Positions 1 through 12,130 of a stretch of DNA of 64,000 bases are shown here, piece by piece (position 1 is the first letter of the stretch; every line of letters starts with the position of its first letter). Both the position numbers and the translations under genes were made by a program. The notes below the pieces were generated by a model. That model did no database searches. It saw only the letters and a list, made by a program, of their open reading frames with translations, and had not been told where the DNA came from. This stretch comes from Paraspadella gotoi (lineage: Eukaryota; Chaetognatha), in the NCBI GenBank assembly GCA_051294375.1, contig CM119265.1:17850893-17914892 (forward strand), read 5' to 3'.

Positions 1-1290
1 AACGAATGCATTGTTTTGAAATTGAAATATATTTTAATAATTTAACTCCGGCGATATACGGCTCTTTGAACAAAAGGAGAAGTTCGAAGAATTTCCGCTT
101 GCCTTTTTGTGTCGCTTTCACTCGAGAAGACACCCGAAACAAATGACGCAGTTTCAGTTCCAACTTCGTTGTTTTTAATCTGATTGCCCATTGATGGTCA
201 CAAAATTGTTATCCAAAAATGCTACGTCGAATAAATAAAAAGTGTCATCAGTATTATAAATTTCAAAAATGCTTTATGAAAAAATAAGCTGAAGAAATTA
301 AAAATGTGGAGAGAAACTCTCTCTGCTTAAGCAGAGACGTCGAATGACACCATCTCACTCTGCCTCCTTTTATAAACATAAAACAACCGTGAGGGTGAAT
401 GCGTGATGCCGATTATGACTAGGAACGCCATAATCTCGTTAGCTTGTGTTTCTCAAAGCTTCAGACATTTTTTCTAGTACTATAACCTAACAAACAAACA
501 AACAAAAAATACTAGTGAATAAAATTAGCGGATTACTACAATTACAAGTACAGAAATATTTGAGCATTTCTACAAACTTAAACAGAATACAGTTTCACAT
601 AGTAGAAATCAATATCATAGTAGCGTCCGTGAAGAAGGAAAAGCCTCGACACCCTTTGAAATAACGATTGCGTTCTACCTTGCCTCTGAAGAGACAGTAA
701 GTATTGTCATGTCTTAGTGACAGAACCGTTCAATATAAGCAGTCCCTGAGCTCCGGATCAGGCTGTAACACCGTGTTACAGCGGGTTAAGCGCCCCGTCC
801 CTCTTAACTGCTAGGCGACCACCGGGCTAGAACCCCGGACCTTTGGGCGAATGAATTGCCTCCGGCAACAATGGCCGTTGATTAACGGTAGGTGGATTTT
901 AGTCCACCATACCTCCTTTCTCTACGGCGATTCGAAGAAAAGAGAATCAGCACCAGGATTATTATTTTTATTTTCATCGTGTTTCCCGATGCACTCAGAT
1001 GCGATAGTTGAATTCAGCCACTTTCATTGGTACCTACAAAAGTTTAATTTTTTTTGCGTGCTGGAACAGATTCCAGCGTTTGAATACGGTGAAGTTCACG
1101 ATGTTGTTTAAAAGGATAATGGGTTTAAAGAGTAGCGATCTCCTTGTATAACAAAAAAAAAAGGCTAATAAATTGCTTCCTCTCAAGCGCAGGACGAGAC
1201 CAAAGAGTTCCCGAGCGTCAAGAGCAGACGACCGCCGAGACTGAAAAACACAAACAAAGCTTTTGGAAGAATGGCGGCTTTTTAGACGCC
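1..1290. repeat. Block A, copy 1
   Basis: This block matches 21,124-22,420 in the same orientation with scattered one-base indels. It starts at the first base of the window, so the repeat probably continues to the left. The first 690 bases are AT-rich with no coding frame I trust. Bases 690-910 hold the hairpin series listed separately, and 910-1290 has no recognisable feature. At 1290/1291 it joins the 'far' end of block U, whereas copy 2 joins the opposite end of U. Confidence 0.9.
690..913. other. Array of perfect hairpins: possible structured RNA or tRNA-related SINE
   Basis: Six consecutive perfect stems occur in about 150 nt: 762-770 with 774-782 (9 bp, loop CCG), 785-790 with 803-808, 822-826 with 834-838 (7-nt loop, like a T arm), 856-860 with 864-868, 875-879 with 884-888, and 891-896 with 903-908. 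A weaker stem lies near 707-722. Read on the minus strand, 838-822 resembles a Pol III B box (GGTTCTAGCCC) and 908-891 resembles an anticodon arm. No tRNA cloverleaf closes over the whole segment. The second copy (about 21,887-22,038) shows the same series with indels. No protein frame explains it. It could be a structured non-coding RNA, a tRNA-derived SINE or a decayed tRNA pair. Confidence 0.35.
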
Positions 1291-2470
1291 ACCTGAAGAA
1301 AAGGAAAGGTGGGTGAGAGAAGGGTAGAAGTTGATGAGTCATTATAAGAACGATTATTATATTAGGCAGATATTAGGGCAGATTATAGAGATTGCGGAGA
1401 TTCAAAGACGGATTTCGATTAGTATTCACCCTATAACGATTTTAAGAAAGTGTGGGCCTGGGGTTTCTACTAACGTCTGGAAAACGAATAAGCAAAGGGG
1501 AACAAATTTCGACCTAAACAGATGTGGACGACGATAAGAGGAAATCTATCAAAATAAAGATAAAACAAATGGAAATCCGGATCGAAAATCGTCCATTAAA
1601 ACGAAAAAGGAGCATCGAAAACGAGGCGCGTAATTCACCTGAGAACGAAAAGCCGTCGCGAATTACGAAGCCCTGATTCGTTGAGAGCAGGCGATTCCTG
1701 ATTTGATTAGGGACGGGGAGATCCTTTGGCGTAATGAAGGGACGCGATCGGCTCGGCGAGTGGGCGATTGACGTAAACCACGCAGAAATGTCGCATCGTC
1801 GCTGGCGGGGGGGATTTCGTTATTATGTTGCTTTACTTTATTTCGCTTGACATTTTTAACTTACAAAGTATGTAATTGGATCTGTGGATCTTGGATTCTC
1901 CATTAGGGAGACTTGGTCTTTTGCTTACCGGAACGCCCGGCTCACACTCAAACCGCTGTTCGTCGCGGCGAACCCTATCTGTTTGCTACGAAAAAGATTG
2001 GTGAAAGTCAAGCCTTAATGCATTTCTAAGATTAATCAAAAGCTGAACGACGCGAGAGGGGGGGGGGGGTTCGACGACGACGACGTCGATAATGCCTGGA
2101 AATGCGCGAGGGGCGCTAAATTGGCCGCCTGGAGAGTTATCGCGCCCCACAGTCTTCGCCTAACGCTACCCCATGAAAACATAATTGGAAGCAACGCCAC
2201 TGGGCAAACCGGGCTTCAGTTAACATTCTCTTCATCGACTTTTTTCTTATGAAATCCTTTATTAGTCGGTAGGTGCAGATCTCACTCTTCACTCTCTCGC
2301 TCTCTCTCTCTCTCTCTTCCCTTTCCCGGGCTAAAGAAGGAGTTTGAAATTCTCGAGAGAAATTGTTTTTTGAAGTCCGGAGTGAGTCCTGGGGGAAAAA
2401 ATCACGCTCAGCAAGTATACGGATTACGAGTCTGTTTGCTGCCATGCTCTTTCTTTTCTTTCCAATTCAT

Positions 2471-2474
2471 CTTT

Positions 2475-2514
<40 letters not shown>

Positions 2515-2524
2515 CTTCTCTCCT

Positions 2525-2565
<41 letters not shown>
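2471..2565. repeat. (CT)n microsatellite
   Basis: This is a nearly pure CT tract with a few interruptions. A second, shorter CT tract lies at about 2,288-2,318. The Ser/Leu-rich and Arg/Glu-rich frames here are repeat translations. Confidence 0.95.
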
Positions 2566-2566
<1 letters not shown>

Positions 2567-4844
2567 CTTTTTTACCCTCTACTGTCTGTTTTTTTCCTCT
2601 CCGTTTTCTCGCCATTTCTGTTTTATGAACGAGTCGAGGCGGTGATTCTGAAAGCCCTCTTTCAGTCTGACTCTCTTTCTCTCCTTTCCTGTCTTTTCAC
2701 AAAATCTCTCTCTGTGTCTCTCCTTTCTCTTTCCATAGGCCTCTCTCCCCCTCCCATTCCGACCGGAAATGCGTTGCAGAATCCTCAGAAAGAAATTGCC
2801 TGCCGCCCAATTTGAAAAAAAAAAAAATCGATTTCTCGGTGAACTGCGCCTGGGAAAAAAAAAAAGAGGTCCAAGGAAAAGAGAAACTGAAGGGGCATGT
2901 TTTGGTTAGGGAAGAAAGTTGACCCGGCTGTCCTCATGCCCGCCGACGTTTTGAATATATCGAAGAAGATTATTACATGTGTGCACTTTATCGGTTTAAT
3001 TTTTACTGGAAATAAAGTTATGATTATTGAATATGTAAATAAAATTAATATCAAATTATTTATTGATGCAAATGATGACTACAAAAAAAGGAAAGATTCA
3101 ATGTTTAATCTAGCCATAGTTATATTGAGCAGTTATTCTCAATCGCGGGAAAATATAATTCATAAATCGCATAAGGAAATTCTAAATAAATAAATAAATA
3201 GCAACAGAAAAAATCTCTTTTCTTTTCGGCAGAGAACTCGACGTCAGAATTGACGCTGAGGCTCTAATGGGGTTTTGTGGTCGCCGTTTCCATTTTGTTC
3301 GTCGGAGAATAAAACGGAATTCAAGCGCCACGACGGAAAAAAATAAAAACGAAAAGGGAACTTGTAAATGAACGGCAAACTGAAAGAAGCAAAATTACTT
3401 AAATTTTTTTTTGTATGTGAAACCATTTAACTACTTAAATGTATTAGATGAATTAATTATGAATGCTCAGTATTGTGCTAGCAATAACGTCATTTTATTT
3501 TGTTTCTTCTTTGTTTCTTTGTTTCTTGTTTCTTTGTTTCTATTTACTTTCTTTCTGTTCTTTCTTTTTTTCATAATCCTTTTATTTCTTCACTTCCTTG
3601 GATCTTTTCGTCCTGCATCGTCGTTCTCTTCGGCGTCGTCGGACTGTGCAGGATTGCGGGCTGCGGCGCCCCCTCGTGTCAGCGCGGGCAGCCGGAAACG
3701 GCCGAATGGCTGCGCGCGCAGGGCTTCAGAGGGCGGCAGGGGCAGCCGAGAAGGCGGCCGCCATGTTCTTTGATGTGCGGATCTCATCTTAGATTTCAGT
3801 TTTCCGCTTTGATCGAGAATTTTTATTTATTTTATTTTATCTCCTTCGAAGCCGGGGAATAAATTCAAATTAAATTCATTGCGAGTAAACGACTTTGAGC
3901 GCCTCGCCGCTGGCGACGCCCCGCTTGCCGACCTCAGCCGCAATCCTCGTAAGTAAGAGTTAAACGGTTTGGATTGCCACTATTAAACTATATTACACTA
4001 CTATTACCAGTAGGGCCTAAAATGATATTCTAAATTATTTAAACATTTTTTTTTGAAATTTTACAATACATATGAATAAATAAGCTATCTGTCTCTGACT
4101 TTGACATGGTTACGGACAATAGTGGCTTTAAGTCCTTCCACCCTCTTGCAACCATATTAAAATTATTAATAAAATAACGTTAAATACTGGAATTAAATAT
4201 CCAATACAGAGATCATTCACAGGCAAATTCGCAAATCGTGGCAGAGCTAGACCCAGTAGGACAGTCTACTAGACACGGCAATTTTTCGTTCTCGTCAGTC
4301 GTCACCGCCCGTAGCATACGGCCTCGTTCTTTCGCAAAGACGCGTAACGAGACGTCGAAAACTCCCGCTGCCTTCTCGGCGTCCGCTCGTTTTCCCGCCG
4401 CCTCCGCCTCCTCGCTCTGTTTTTACGACGAGAGGCTTCGATTCCTTCTCGTTTCTATTCTCGTTTATTTCTCTTTTGTTTGTCGTTTTGTCGCCGTAAT
4501 TTACGGCCCGAATCGCAGTTGGTTAGGGCGAAAACGGTGATGGAAAACACAAGAGCATCAATAGTGTAGAACGGAGTAATTTCATTGGTAAGCTTGAATA
4601 GGTTTTTCCGTGGTTTGTTTAAAGGATTGCGGCTTGTCATTGAAATTAAATTTGTGTGAGTTTCAATCGGCTGGAAAAGGTGATGCATATGAGGCCGGTG
4701 ATGCAGTGATTCAAAATCCCTACAAATGGTTGCGTGGTGAATTCTTCTGAATCGGGTTTCACATGTGGAGAAGATGCTTTTTAGCGTAAAGGGCTGATTC
4801 TTTTTTTTCAAAGATTTACATGAACTTCTATGTTAAGCCACATC

Positions 4845-4918
4845 GCACCGCTGGTGTAGTGGATCATGCAAGATTCCCATTCTTGCCGCGACTTTCGGGT
4901 CGATTCCCGGGCGGTGCA
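4845..4918 (+). tRNA. tRNA-Gly(CCC), damaged copy in U copy 1
   Basis: The tRNA-Gly(CCC) sequence is recognisable from its acceptor stem (GCACCGC with GCGGTGC) and its anticodon arm with loop TTCCCAT. One base is missing in the D arm and extra bases sit around the variable loop and T arm. This is the same gene as at 25,364-25,434. The damage is the kind of indel seen throughout this copy and is probably sequencing error. Confidence 0.8.
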
Positions 4919-5578
4919 TGCGTATTCTATTCTATCCCTATTCTACTCTTATTAAACTTTTTTTGCAGAGCATCAATAGCCAATAAATTTATGGACCCCC
5001 TTAAAAAAGATTATTCAAAACCAGATTTACGATTAATATCGCAGACAAGCAGGGTGCATAGTGATTTCTCTCCCTCCCCGCCGCACTCGTTCAAATACGC
5101 CATCTCGTAATCCGTTTTTCAGCCGTCAATAATTAAGCGGGTTATCGACGCGGGCCATATGCTTCAGACTTAATCGCAGCATATCCGCGGGGATGTTTAA
5201 ACCCGAAAGCCCCAGCCTAACAAACACTCACTCGGTTTGTAGCCGTTGTTGCGAGGGGTATTTGTGGAATTAATTCAGTATTTTCGTTTTTAAGTTTGAT
5301 TCGATAATTTAATTTAGAAAATAAACGTAAGTTGCGTTTAATTTAGCTATCGTTTGATGTATTTGGCCGTCTCATACCAGTGTCCACGCACCACGCAAGG
5401 CGGCCAGGGAGCGTCGCTCATTCTTTTAGTGTCTCGAAGGCCAGAAACAAAATCTAATTCCAATTACGATGAACAACTGCTGTATAAACCCGAGAATTTG
5501 CGAAAACTTTTGCTGTCGCCCCCAAAAACAGCGAACAAGCCTGTCTAATCCTTTAACGATGAAACCTTGCAGACCAAA

Positions 5579-5606
5579 ATACGACGACGACGACGACGAC
5601 GACGTC
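5579..5606. repeat. (GAC)n trinucleotide tract
   Basis: This is a short pure GAC run, with counterparts at about 10,243-10,266, 17,020-17,055 and 24,707-24,731 in the other U copies. Repeat number differs between copies. It is open in several frames, and no flanking coding signal is conserved. Confidence 0.9.
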
Positions 5607-6064
5607 TTTGCCTCCGCCCCCAATCTCTCCATCCGTCTCGTTCTCCTTTTCCTCGGTTCCGCGGAACATTTTTGACCCGCAGTTCTATTTTTTTCTACTT
5701 CCCAGGCTATAAAAATTTTTTCTCCCCACGATGCGGATAGTTGTCGGCCAATTTTTCTTGATCGTTTACCTTCGGAGACCCACCCGAAAATATTTCGTTC
5801 AACTTTAAAATCGAGTAGTCCTTTTGTCCCGCAATTCACCCAACCTTACCCTTCTTCTTTCACATCCCTCGCTTTCTTCTGTCCCACTCACCCACCCCTC
5901 TCTTACTCCCCTTGCCCCTCCGAAAATCATTACTCCAACCATAAACTCTTCTTTTTTTATTCTTCCCAAACCTCTTCTTAAATCTTACCAAAAACATAAT
6001 GGCCTCATTCCCACCATGTACCTTTTACGTGCATTTAACGATTATCGCCGCGGAGACGGATAAT

Positions 6065-6092
6065 CTCTCTTCTCTCTCTCTCTCTCTCTCTC

Positions 6093-6126
<34 letters not shown>

Positions 6127-6155
6127 GCTCTCTCTCTCTCTCTCATCCTCTCTCT

Positions 6156-6193
<38 letters not shown>

Positions 6194-6212
6194 CTCTCTC
6201 TCTCTCTCTCTT
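6065..6212. repeat. (CT)n microsatellite
   Basis: This is an interrupted CT tract. The same tract appears at 9,693-9,794, 17,519-17,611 and 24,178-24,268 in the other U copies, with different lengths and interruptions. Confidence 0.95.
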
Positions 6213-7195
6213 TCCCAACCTGGGCATATTCATCATTCCCCCTTCTCTTCTTCATCCACTCATCAATCCCGACTTCCCCCATTACATTTCTTAATCCTTA
6301 CGTTAAACCCTTTCCCTTTCTTACCCTTTCTTACCACTCCCTTCTTTTCCTCCTCCACTTCGCTCATTAACCCCACCCCGCGGCCACCCGCCTCCCCGCT
6401 TCCCCCTCGACGAAAAGGTCCACTTCTTCTTCGTCGGTAAAAAAAAGCGGCGCGAGATTGATGGAGACCGTCACGGTGACCTTCGCGCAGTTCCGGCGCC
6501 CCTTCTCGGCGGCGGCGCCAGTTTTGTCGGCGCCGCCCCTCGCGTCTCCGACGCATGACTGGACGTTCTAGCGAGAAGCCGCTATCGGGAAATATTTCGA
6601 ACTGTATCTAAGATCATGGCCGACTTTTTCTACCAGGTTTCCCTGGCAGGTCCTCGCTCGGTCCCGCTACCCGCTTCGCCCGAATCTCTTGGGTTTCCTC
6701 TTAACCTCTAAACGCCAAAGTTTGTTTAGGTGCCCTATAAAATATTTTAGAGAAAAAAAAAAAAAACCCCACCCGACCTCTCTCGAAGAGAAAAGTGGCT
6801 GGAACCCGATCGATGCCGCCAAAGCAGCGATCGGAAAGCCATAGTCTCATTTTACACTTTAAATTATTCGTCGTCCATCATGTGGAAGACAAACGTCACA
6901 CTCGCCCTTCTGAAGTTCTTTCTCTCTTTCGTTAAAATTTGGAGAGAAATGAGGCCTCTCGACCCGAGAAGTAACGAGAGTAAACAGCGACGGATCACAA
7001 GATAACGAATCATTCGAAAGACGAAGGGGCGAGTGAACGAAAACCGATTGAGGTAATAATTCCGGCCGATTTTTTGCCCTAGAGGTTTGGAGAGATACAA
7101 TTCTGCGAGAAAAGAGAAAGGTTTTAAAAATGAAAACAAAAATCAACTGAATAAAAAGAAGAAAATAAGGGGAAAACGGAAACGAGAAAATAAGG

Positions 7196-7480
7196 AAAGG
7201 AAAGGGCAAAGGAAAGAAAAGGAAAGGAAAGGAAAGGAAAGAAAGGAAAGGAAAGAAAGGAAAGGAGAAAAGAAAAGAAAAGAAAAGAAAAGAAAAGAAA
7301 AGAAAAGAAAAGAAAAGGAAAGGAAGGGAAAAAAAGAAAGATGAGAAAGAAATAAATATCAGAAAGAAAGAAAGAAGAAGAAAAGAAAGAAAAGAAAGAA
7401 GATATAAGAAAGAAAGAAAGAAAGAAAAGAAAGAAAGAAAGAAAGAAAGAAAGGAAGAAAGAAAGCGAAGAAAAAAAGAA
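7196..7480. repeat. Purine tract (GGAAA / GAAAA / GAAA)n
   Basis: A 285-bp all-purine run changes unit length along its course. It corresponds to 8,455-8,735, 18,560-18,850 and 22,930-23,215 in the other copies. The third U copy ends inside this tract. Confidence 0.95.
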
Positions 7481-7670
7481 AAGAACAGCGACAAGACAAG
7501 CAAATTAGAGAAGAAAACATCCGAAGGCTTCTTGCCTCAAAAAAATCAAAAATTCTTGTTGGGCGAAATCGAGTTCCGTCATTCATTTCGTCGGCTTTTC
7601 GATTCGCCTCCGGACCGGAGCTTTCGCTAAAACGCGACCCTGACACGTCGACAAAGACCGATAACACGCT

Positions 7671-7707
7671 CTCTCTCTCTGTCTTCTCTCTCTCTCCTCT
7701 CTCTCTC

Positions 7708-7750
<43 letters not shown>

Positions 7751-7787
7751 TCTCTCTCTCTTCTCTCTCTCTCTCTCTCTCTCTCTG
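7671..7787. repeat. (CT)n microsatellite
   Basis: This is an interrupted CT tract close to the end of U. Counterparts lie at 8,200-8,284 as GA and about 22,640-22,755. Confidence 0.95.
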
Positions 7788-8013
7788 TCGTGTGATTAAG
7801 CTTAGTTTTTCTTCTCCCTCGCTTCGTTTCGGAATTGGCTTGTTTTTGTTGGTTGTCACGTCCGCCCAACAAATCTCGACGCGCAGAACGTCACTTCTCG
7901 CTCGTCCGTTTCGATATCGTCGTCGTCGTCTCTCGAAAAACGGCGGGAAATTAAAAAAAACTTGGCGCCATTTATTCAAAATCACGTGACCTCGACGGGG
8001 AGCATCCTTCATT

Positions 8014-8038
8014 NNNNNNNNNNNNNNNNNNNNNNNNN
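8014..8038. other. 25-N gap at the centre of an inverted repeat
   Basis: Exactly 25 Ns separate U forward from U reverse. The same gap size recurs at 14,490-14,514 and 56,601-56,625, always at the edge of a duplicated block. The other gaps are 10 Ns. A fixed length points to an assembler or gap-filler placeholder. Confidence 0.95.
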
Positions 8039-8196
8039 TTTTTTTTCCCGCCGTTTGTTTCGAGAGACGACGACGACGATATCGACGGACGAGCGAGAAG
8101 TGACGCCGTCGAGATTTGTTGCGGACGTGACAACAACAAAAACAAGCCAATTCCGAAACGAAGCGAAGGGAGAAGAAAAACTAAGCTTAATCACAA

Positions 8197-8286
<90 letters not shown>

Positions 8287-9437
8287 TGTATCGGTCTTTG
8301 TCGACGTGTCAGGGTCGCGTTTTAGCGAAACTCGGTCGAGGCCGAATCGAAAGCCGACGAAATGACGGAACTCGATTTCGCCAACAGAATTTTTGATTTT
8401 TTTGAGGCAACGAAGCCTTCGGGATGTTTCTTCTCTAATTTGCTTGTCTTGTCCATTCTTTTCTTTTTTTCTTCCTTTCTTTCTTTCTTTCTTTCTTTCT
8501 TTTCTTTCTTTCTTTCTTTCTTATATCTTTCTTTCTTTTCTTTCTTTTCTTCTTCTTTCTTTCTTTCTGTTTTATTTCTTTCTCTCTTTCTTTTTTTCCT
8601 TCTTTCCTTTCTTTTCTTTCTTTTCTTTTCTTTTCTTTTCTTTTCTTTTCTTTTCTCCTTTCCTTTCCTTTCCTTTCCTTTCCTTTCCTTTCCTTTCCTT
8701 TCCTTTTCCTTTCCTTTCCCTTTCCTTTCCTTATATCTTCTCGTTTCCGTTTTCCCTTATTTTCTTCTTTTTATTCAGTTGATTTTTGTTTTCATTTTTA
8801 AAACCTTTCTCTTTTTCTCGCAGATGATCTTCCAAACCTCTAGGGCAAAAAATCGGCCGGAATTATTACCCTCATCGGATTTTCGTTCACTCGCCCCTTC
8901 GTCTTTCGAATGATTCGTTATCCTGTGAATCGTCGTGACTCTCGTTACTTCTCGGGTCGAGGGCCTCATTCTCTCCAAATTTTAACGAAAAGAGAGAAGA
9001 ACTTCGAAGGGCGAGTGTGACGTTTGTCTTCCACATGATGGACGACGAATAATTTAAAGTGTAAAATGAGACTATGGCTTTCCGATTGCTGCTTTGCGGC
9101 ATCGATCGGGTTCCAGCCACTTTTCTCTTCGAGAGAGTCGGGTGGGGTTTTTTTTTTTTTTCTCTAAATATTTTATAGGGCACCTAAACAAACTTTTGGC
9201 GTTTAGAGGTTAAGAGGAAACCCAAGAGATTCGGGCGAAGGCGGGTAGCGGGACCGAGCGAGGACCTGCCAGGGAAAACCTGGAGAAAAAGTCGGCCATG
9301 GATCTTAGATACAGTTCGAAATATTTCCCGATAGCGGCTCCGCTAGAAACGCCCCAGCATCGTCGGAGACCGAGGGGCGGCGCCGACAAACTGGCGCCGC
9401 CGCCGAGAAGGGCGCCGGGAACTGCCGAAGGTCACCG

Positions 9438-9445
9438 TGACGTCA
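9438..9445. promoter_or_regulatory. CRE/ATF palindrome in a CpG-rich stretch of U
   Basis: TGACGTCA is a full consensus cAMP-response element. It sits in the most CpG-rich part of U (about 9,200-9,540) and is kept at 23,925-23,932. Neighbouring frames are open on both strands but differ between copies. A promoter is more likely than a coding exon. Confidence 0.4.
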
Positions 9446-9688
9446 TCCATCAATCTCGCGCCGCTTTTTTTACCGACGAAGAAGAAGGGACCTTTCGTCG
9501 AGGGGGAAGCGGGAGGCGGGTGGCCGCGGGGTGGGGTTAATGAGGAGTGGAGGAGGAAAAGAAGGGAGTGGTAAGAAAGGGTAAGAAAGGGAAAAGGTTT
9601 AACGTAAGGATTAAGAAATGTAATGGGGAAGGTCGGGATTGATGAGTGGATGAAGAAGAGAGGGGGAATGATGAATATGCCCAGGTTG

Positions 9689-9801
<113 letters not shown>

Positions 9802-10905
9802 GTCTCCGCGGCGATATCGTAAAAATCCGTAAAGGTACATTGGAATGAGGCCATTATGTTTTTGGAAGATAAGAAGAGGTTTGGGAAGATAAAAAAAGAA
9901 GAGTTATGGTTGGAGTAATGATTTTCGGAGGGGCAAGGGGAGTAAGAGAGAGGGTGGGTGAGTGGGAAAGAAGAAAGCGAGGGATGTGAAAGAAGAAGGG
10001 TAAGGTTGGGTGAATTGCGAAAAAGGAACTACCTCGATTTTAAAGTTGAACGAATATTTCGGGTGGGTCTCCGAAGGTAAACGAGTCAAGAAAATTGGCC
10101 GACGAACATCCGCATCGTGGGAGAAAAAATTTTTATAGCCGTGGGAAGTAGAAAAAAATAGAACTGCGGGTCAAAAATGTTCCGCGGAACCGAGGAAAAG
10201 GAGAACGAGACGGATGGAGAGATGGGGGCGGGAGGCAAAAGACGTCGTCGTCGTCGTCGTCGTCGTAATTTTGTGTCTGCAAGTTTCTCGTTAAAGAGAT
10301 TAGACAGGCTTGTTCGCTGTTTTGGGCGACAGCAAAAGTTTCGCAAATTCTCGCGGTTTACAGCAGTTGTTCATCGTAATTGGAATTAGATTTTGTTTCT
10401 GCCTTCGAGACACTAAGAATAGAGCGACGCTCCCTGGCCGCCTTGCCGTGGGCGTTGGACACTCGGTACTGACGGAGTCGGCCAAATACATCAACGATAG
10501 CTAGAATTAAACCAACTTACGTTTATTTTCTAAATTAAATTATCGAATCAAAACTTAAAAACGAAAATACTGAATTAATTCCCAAATACCCTCGCAACAC
10601 GGCTACAAAACCGAGTGAGTGTTGTTAGGCTGGGGCTTTCGTTTAAACAGTCCCGCGCGGATATGCGCGATAAGTCTGAAGCATATGGCCCGCGTCGATA
10701 CGTCTTAATTATTGACGGCTGAAAAACGGATTACGAGATGGCGTATTTGAACGAGGCGGGGAAGGGAGAGAAATCACTATGCACCCTGTCTGTCTAGCGA
10801 TATTAATCGTAAACTGGTTTTGATAATTTTTTTAAGGGTCATAAATTTATTGGCTATTGATGGCTCTCAAAAAAAAAAGTAAATAGGAGTAGAATAGAAT
10901 ACGCA

Positions 10906-10976
10906 TGCACCGCCCGGGAATCGAGCCCGAGTCGCAAGAATGGGAATCTTGCATGATACCACTACACCAGCGGTGC
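10906..10976 (-). tRNA. tRNA-Gly(CCC) in U copy 2
   Basis: The cloverleaf is complete: the 7-bp acceptor stem, the D arm with A box TGGTGTAGTGG, the anticodon loop TTCCCAT (anticodon CCC) and a T arm. The T arm carries one T-to-C change in the B box relative to 25,364-25,434. It decodes GGG glycine codons. It is one representation of a gene that appears four times in the window. Confidence 0.9.
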
Positions 10977-12115
10977 GATGTGGCTGCATAGAAGTTTCAT
11001 GCTAAATCTTTGAAAAAAAAAAGAATCAGCCTTTACGCTAAAAAGCATCTTCTCCACATGTGAAACCCGATTCAGAAGAATTCACCACGAACCGTCTGTG
11101 GGATTTTGAATCACTGCATCAGCTCATATGCATCACCTTTTTCAGCCGATTGAAACTCACACAAATTTAATTTCAATGACAAGCCGCAACCTTTAAACAA
11201 ACCCGGAAAAACCTATTCAAGCTTACCAATGAATTACTCCGTTCTACACTATTGATGCTCTTGTGTCCATCCCGTTTTCGCCCTACCAACTGCGATCGGG
11301 CCGTAAATTACGCGACAAAACGACAAAACAAAAGAGAAATAAACGAGAATAGAAACGAGAAGGATCGAAGCCTCTTCGTCGTAAAAACAGAGCGAGGAGG
11401 CGGAGGCGGCGGGAAAACGAGCGGCGCCGAGAAGGCAGCGGGAGTTTCGACGCTCGTTACGCGTCTTTGCGAAGAACGAGGCCGTCTGCTACGGGCGTGA
11501 CGACTGACGAGAAACGAAAATTGCGTGTCTAGAACTGTCCTATGCTGCTTGCCACGATTTGCGAATTGCTCTGTGAATGATCTCTGTATGGAATATAATT
11601 TAAGTTCCAGTTATTAACGTTATTTATTAATAATTTTAATATGGTTGCAAGAGGGTGGAGGACTTAAAGCCACTATTGTCCGTAACCATGTCAAAGGTCA
11701 GAGACAAGATAGCTTATTTATTCATAATGTATTGTAAAATTTCAAAAAAAATGTTTAAAATAATTTAGAATATCATTTTAGGCCCTACTGGTAATAGTAG
11801 TGTAATATAGTTTAATAGTGGCAAATCCAAACCGTTTTAACTCTTACTACGAGGATGCGGCTGAGGTCGGCAGCGGCGGCGTCGCAGCGGGCGAGGCGCT
11901 CAAGTCGTTTACTCGCAATGAATTTATTTGAATTTATTCCCCGGCTTCGAAGGAGATAAAATAAAATAAAATAAAAATTCTCGATCAAAGCGGAAAACTG
12001 AAATCTAAGATGAGATCCGCACATCAAAGAACATGGGCGGCCGCTTATCGGCTTGCCCCTGCCGCCTCTGAAAGCCCTGCGGCGCGCAGCCTTCGCCGTT
12101 TCCGGCTGCCCCTGA

Positions 12116-12130
12116 CACGAGGGGGCGCCG
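12116..12130 (+). promoter_or_regulatory. CTCF-core-like motif
   Basis: CACGAGGGGGCGCCG contains the AGGGGGCGC core of bilaterian CTCF sites. It is preserved at 26,574-26,587 inside a CpG-rich stretch. Motif match only. Confidence 0.25.

Larger units (their letters stand above)
1291..8013 (+). repeat. Block U, copy 1 (forward)
   Basis: This is the first of four copies of a block of about 6.7 kb. Bases 1291 to about 3060 are the exact reverse complement of about 12,725-14,489. The remainder matches 8,039-12,700 with many one-base indels. It contains (CT)n tracts, a damaged tRNA-Gly gene and CpG-rich stretches at about 3,600-3,780, 4,240-4,540 and 6,370-6,660. Open frames inside it differ from copy to copy because of indels. 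I see no conserved protein gene. Confidence 0.9.

Noticed and set aside
2363-2815. 150-codon Ser/Leu-rich frame (and its mirror at 12,966-13,418)
   Set aside because: It is a translation of the CT microsatellite and flanks. Identical proteins appear twice only because the blocks are exact inverted copies.
6859-7503. 214-codon Phe/Ser/Leu-rich 'membrane protein' frame on the minus strand
   Set aside because: Produced by the purine tract read in reverse. Other U copies break it, and there are no splice or start signals.
8362-8913. 183-codon Phe-rich frame
   Set aside because: Same CTTT/CTTTT tract as above.
9298-9540. 80-codon frame MDLRYSSKYFPIAAPLETPQ in U copy 2
   Set aside because: The C-terminal half changes completely in copy 4 because of indels, and the opposite strand is equally open.
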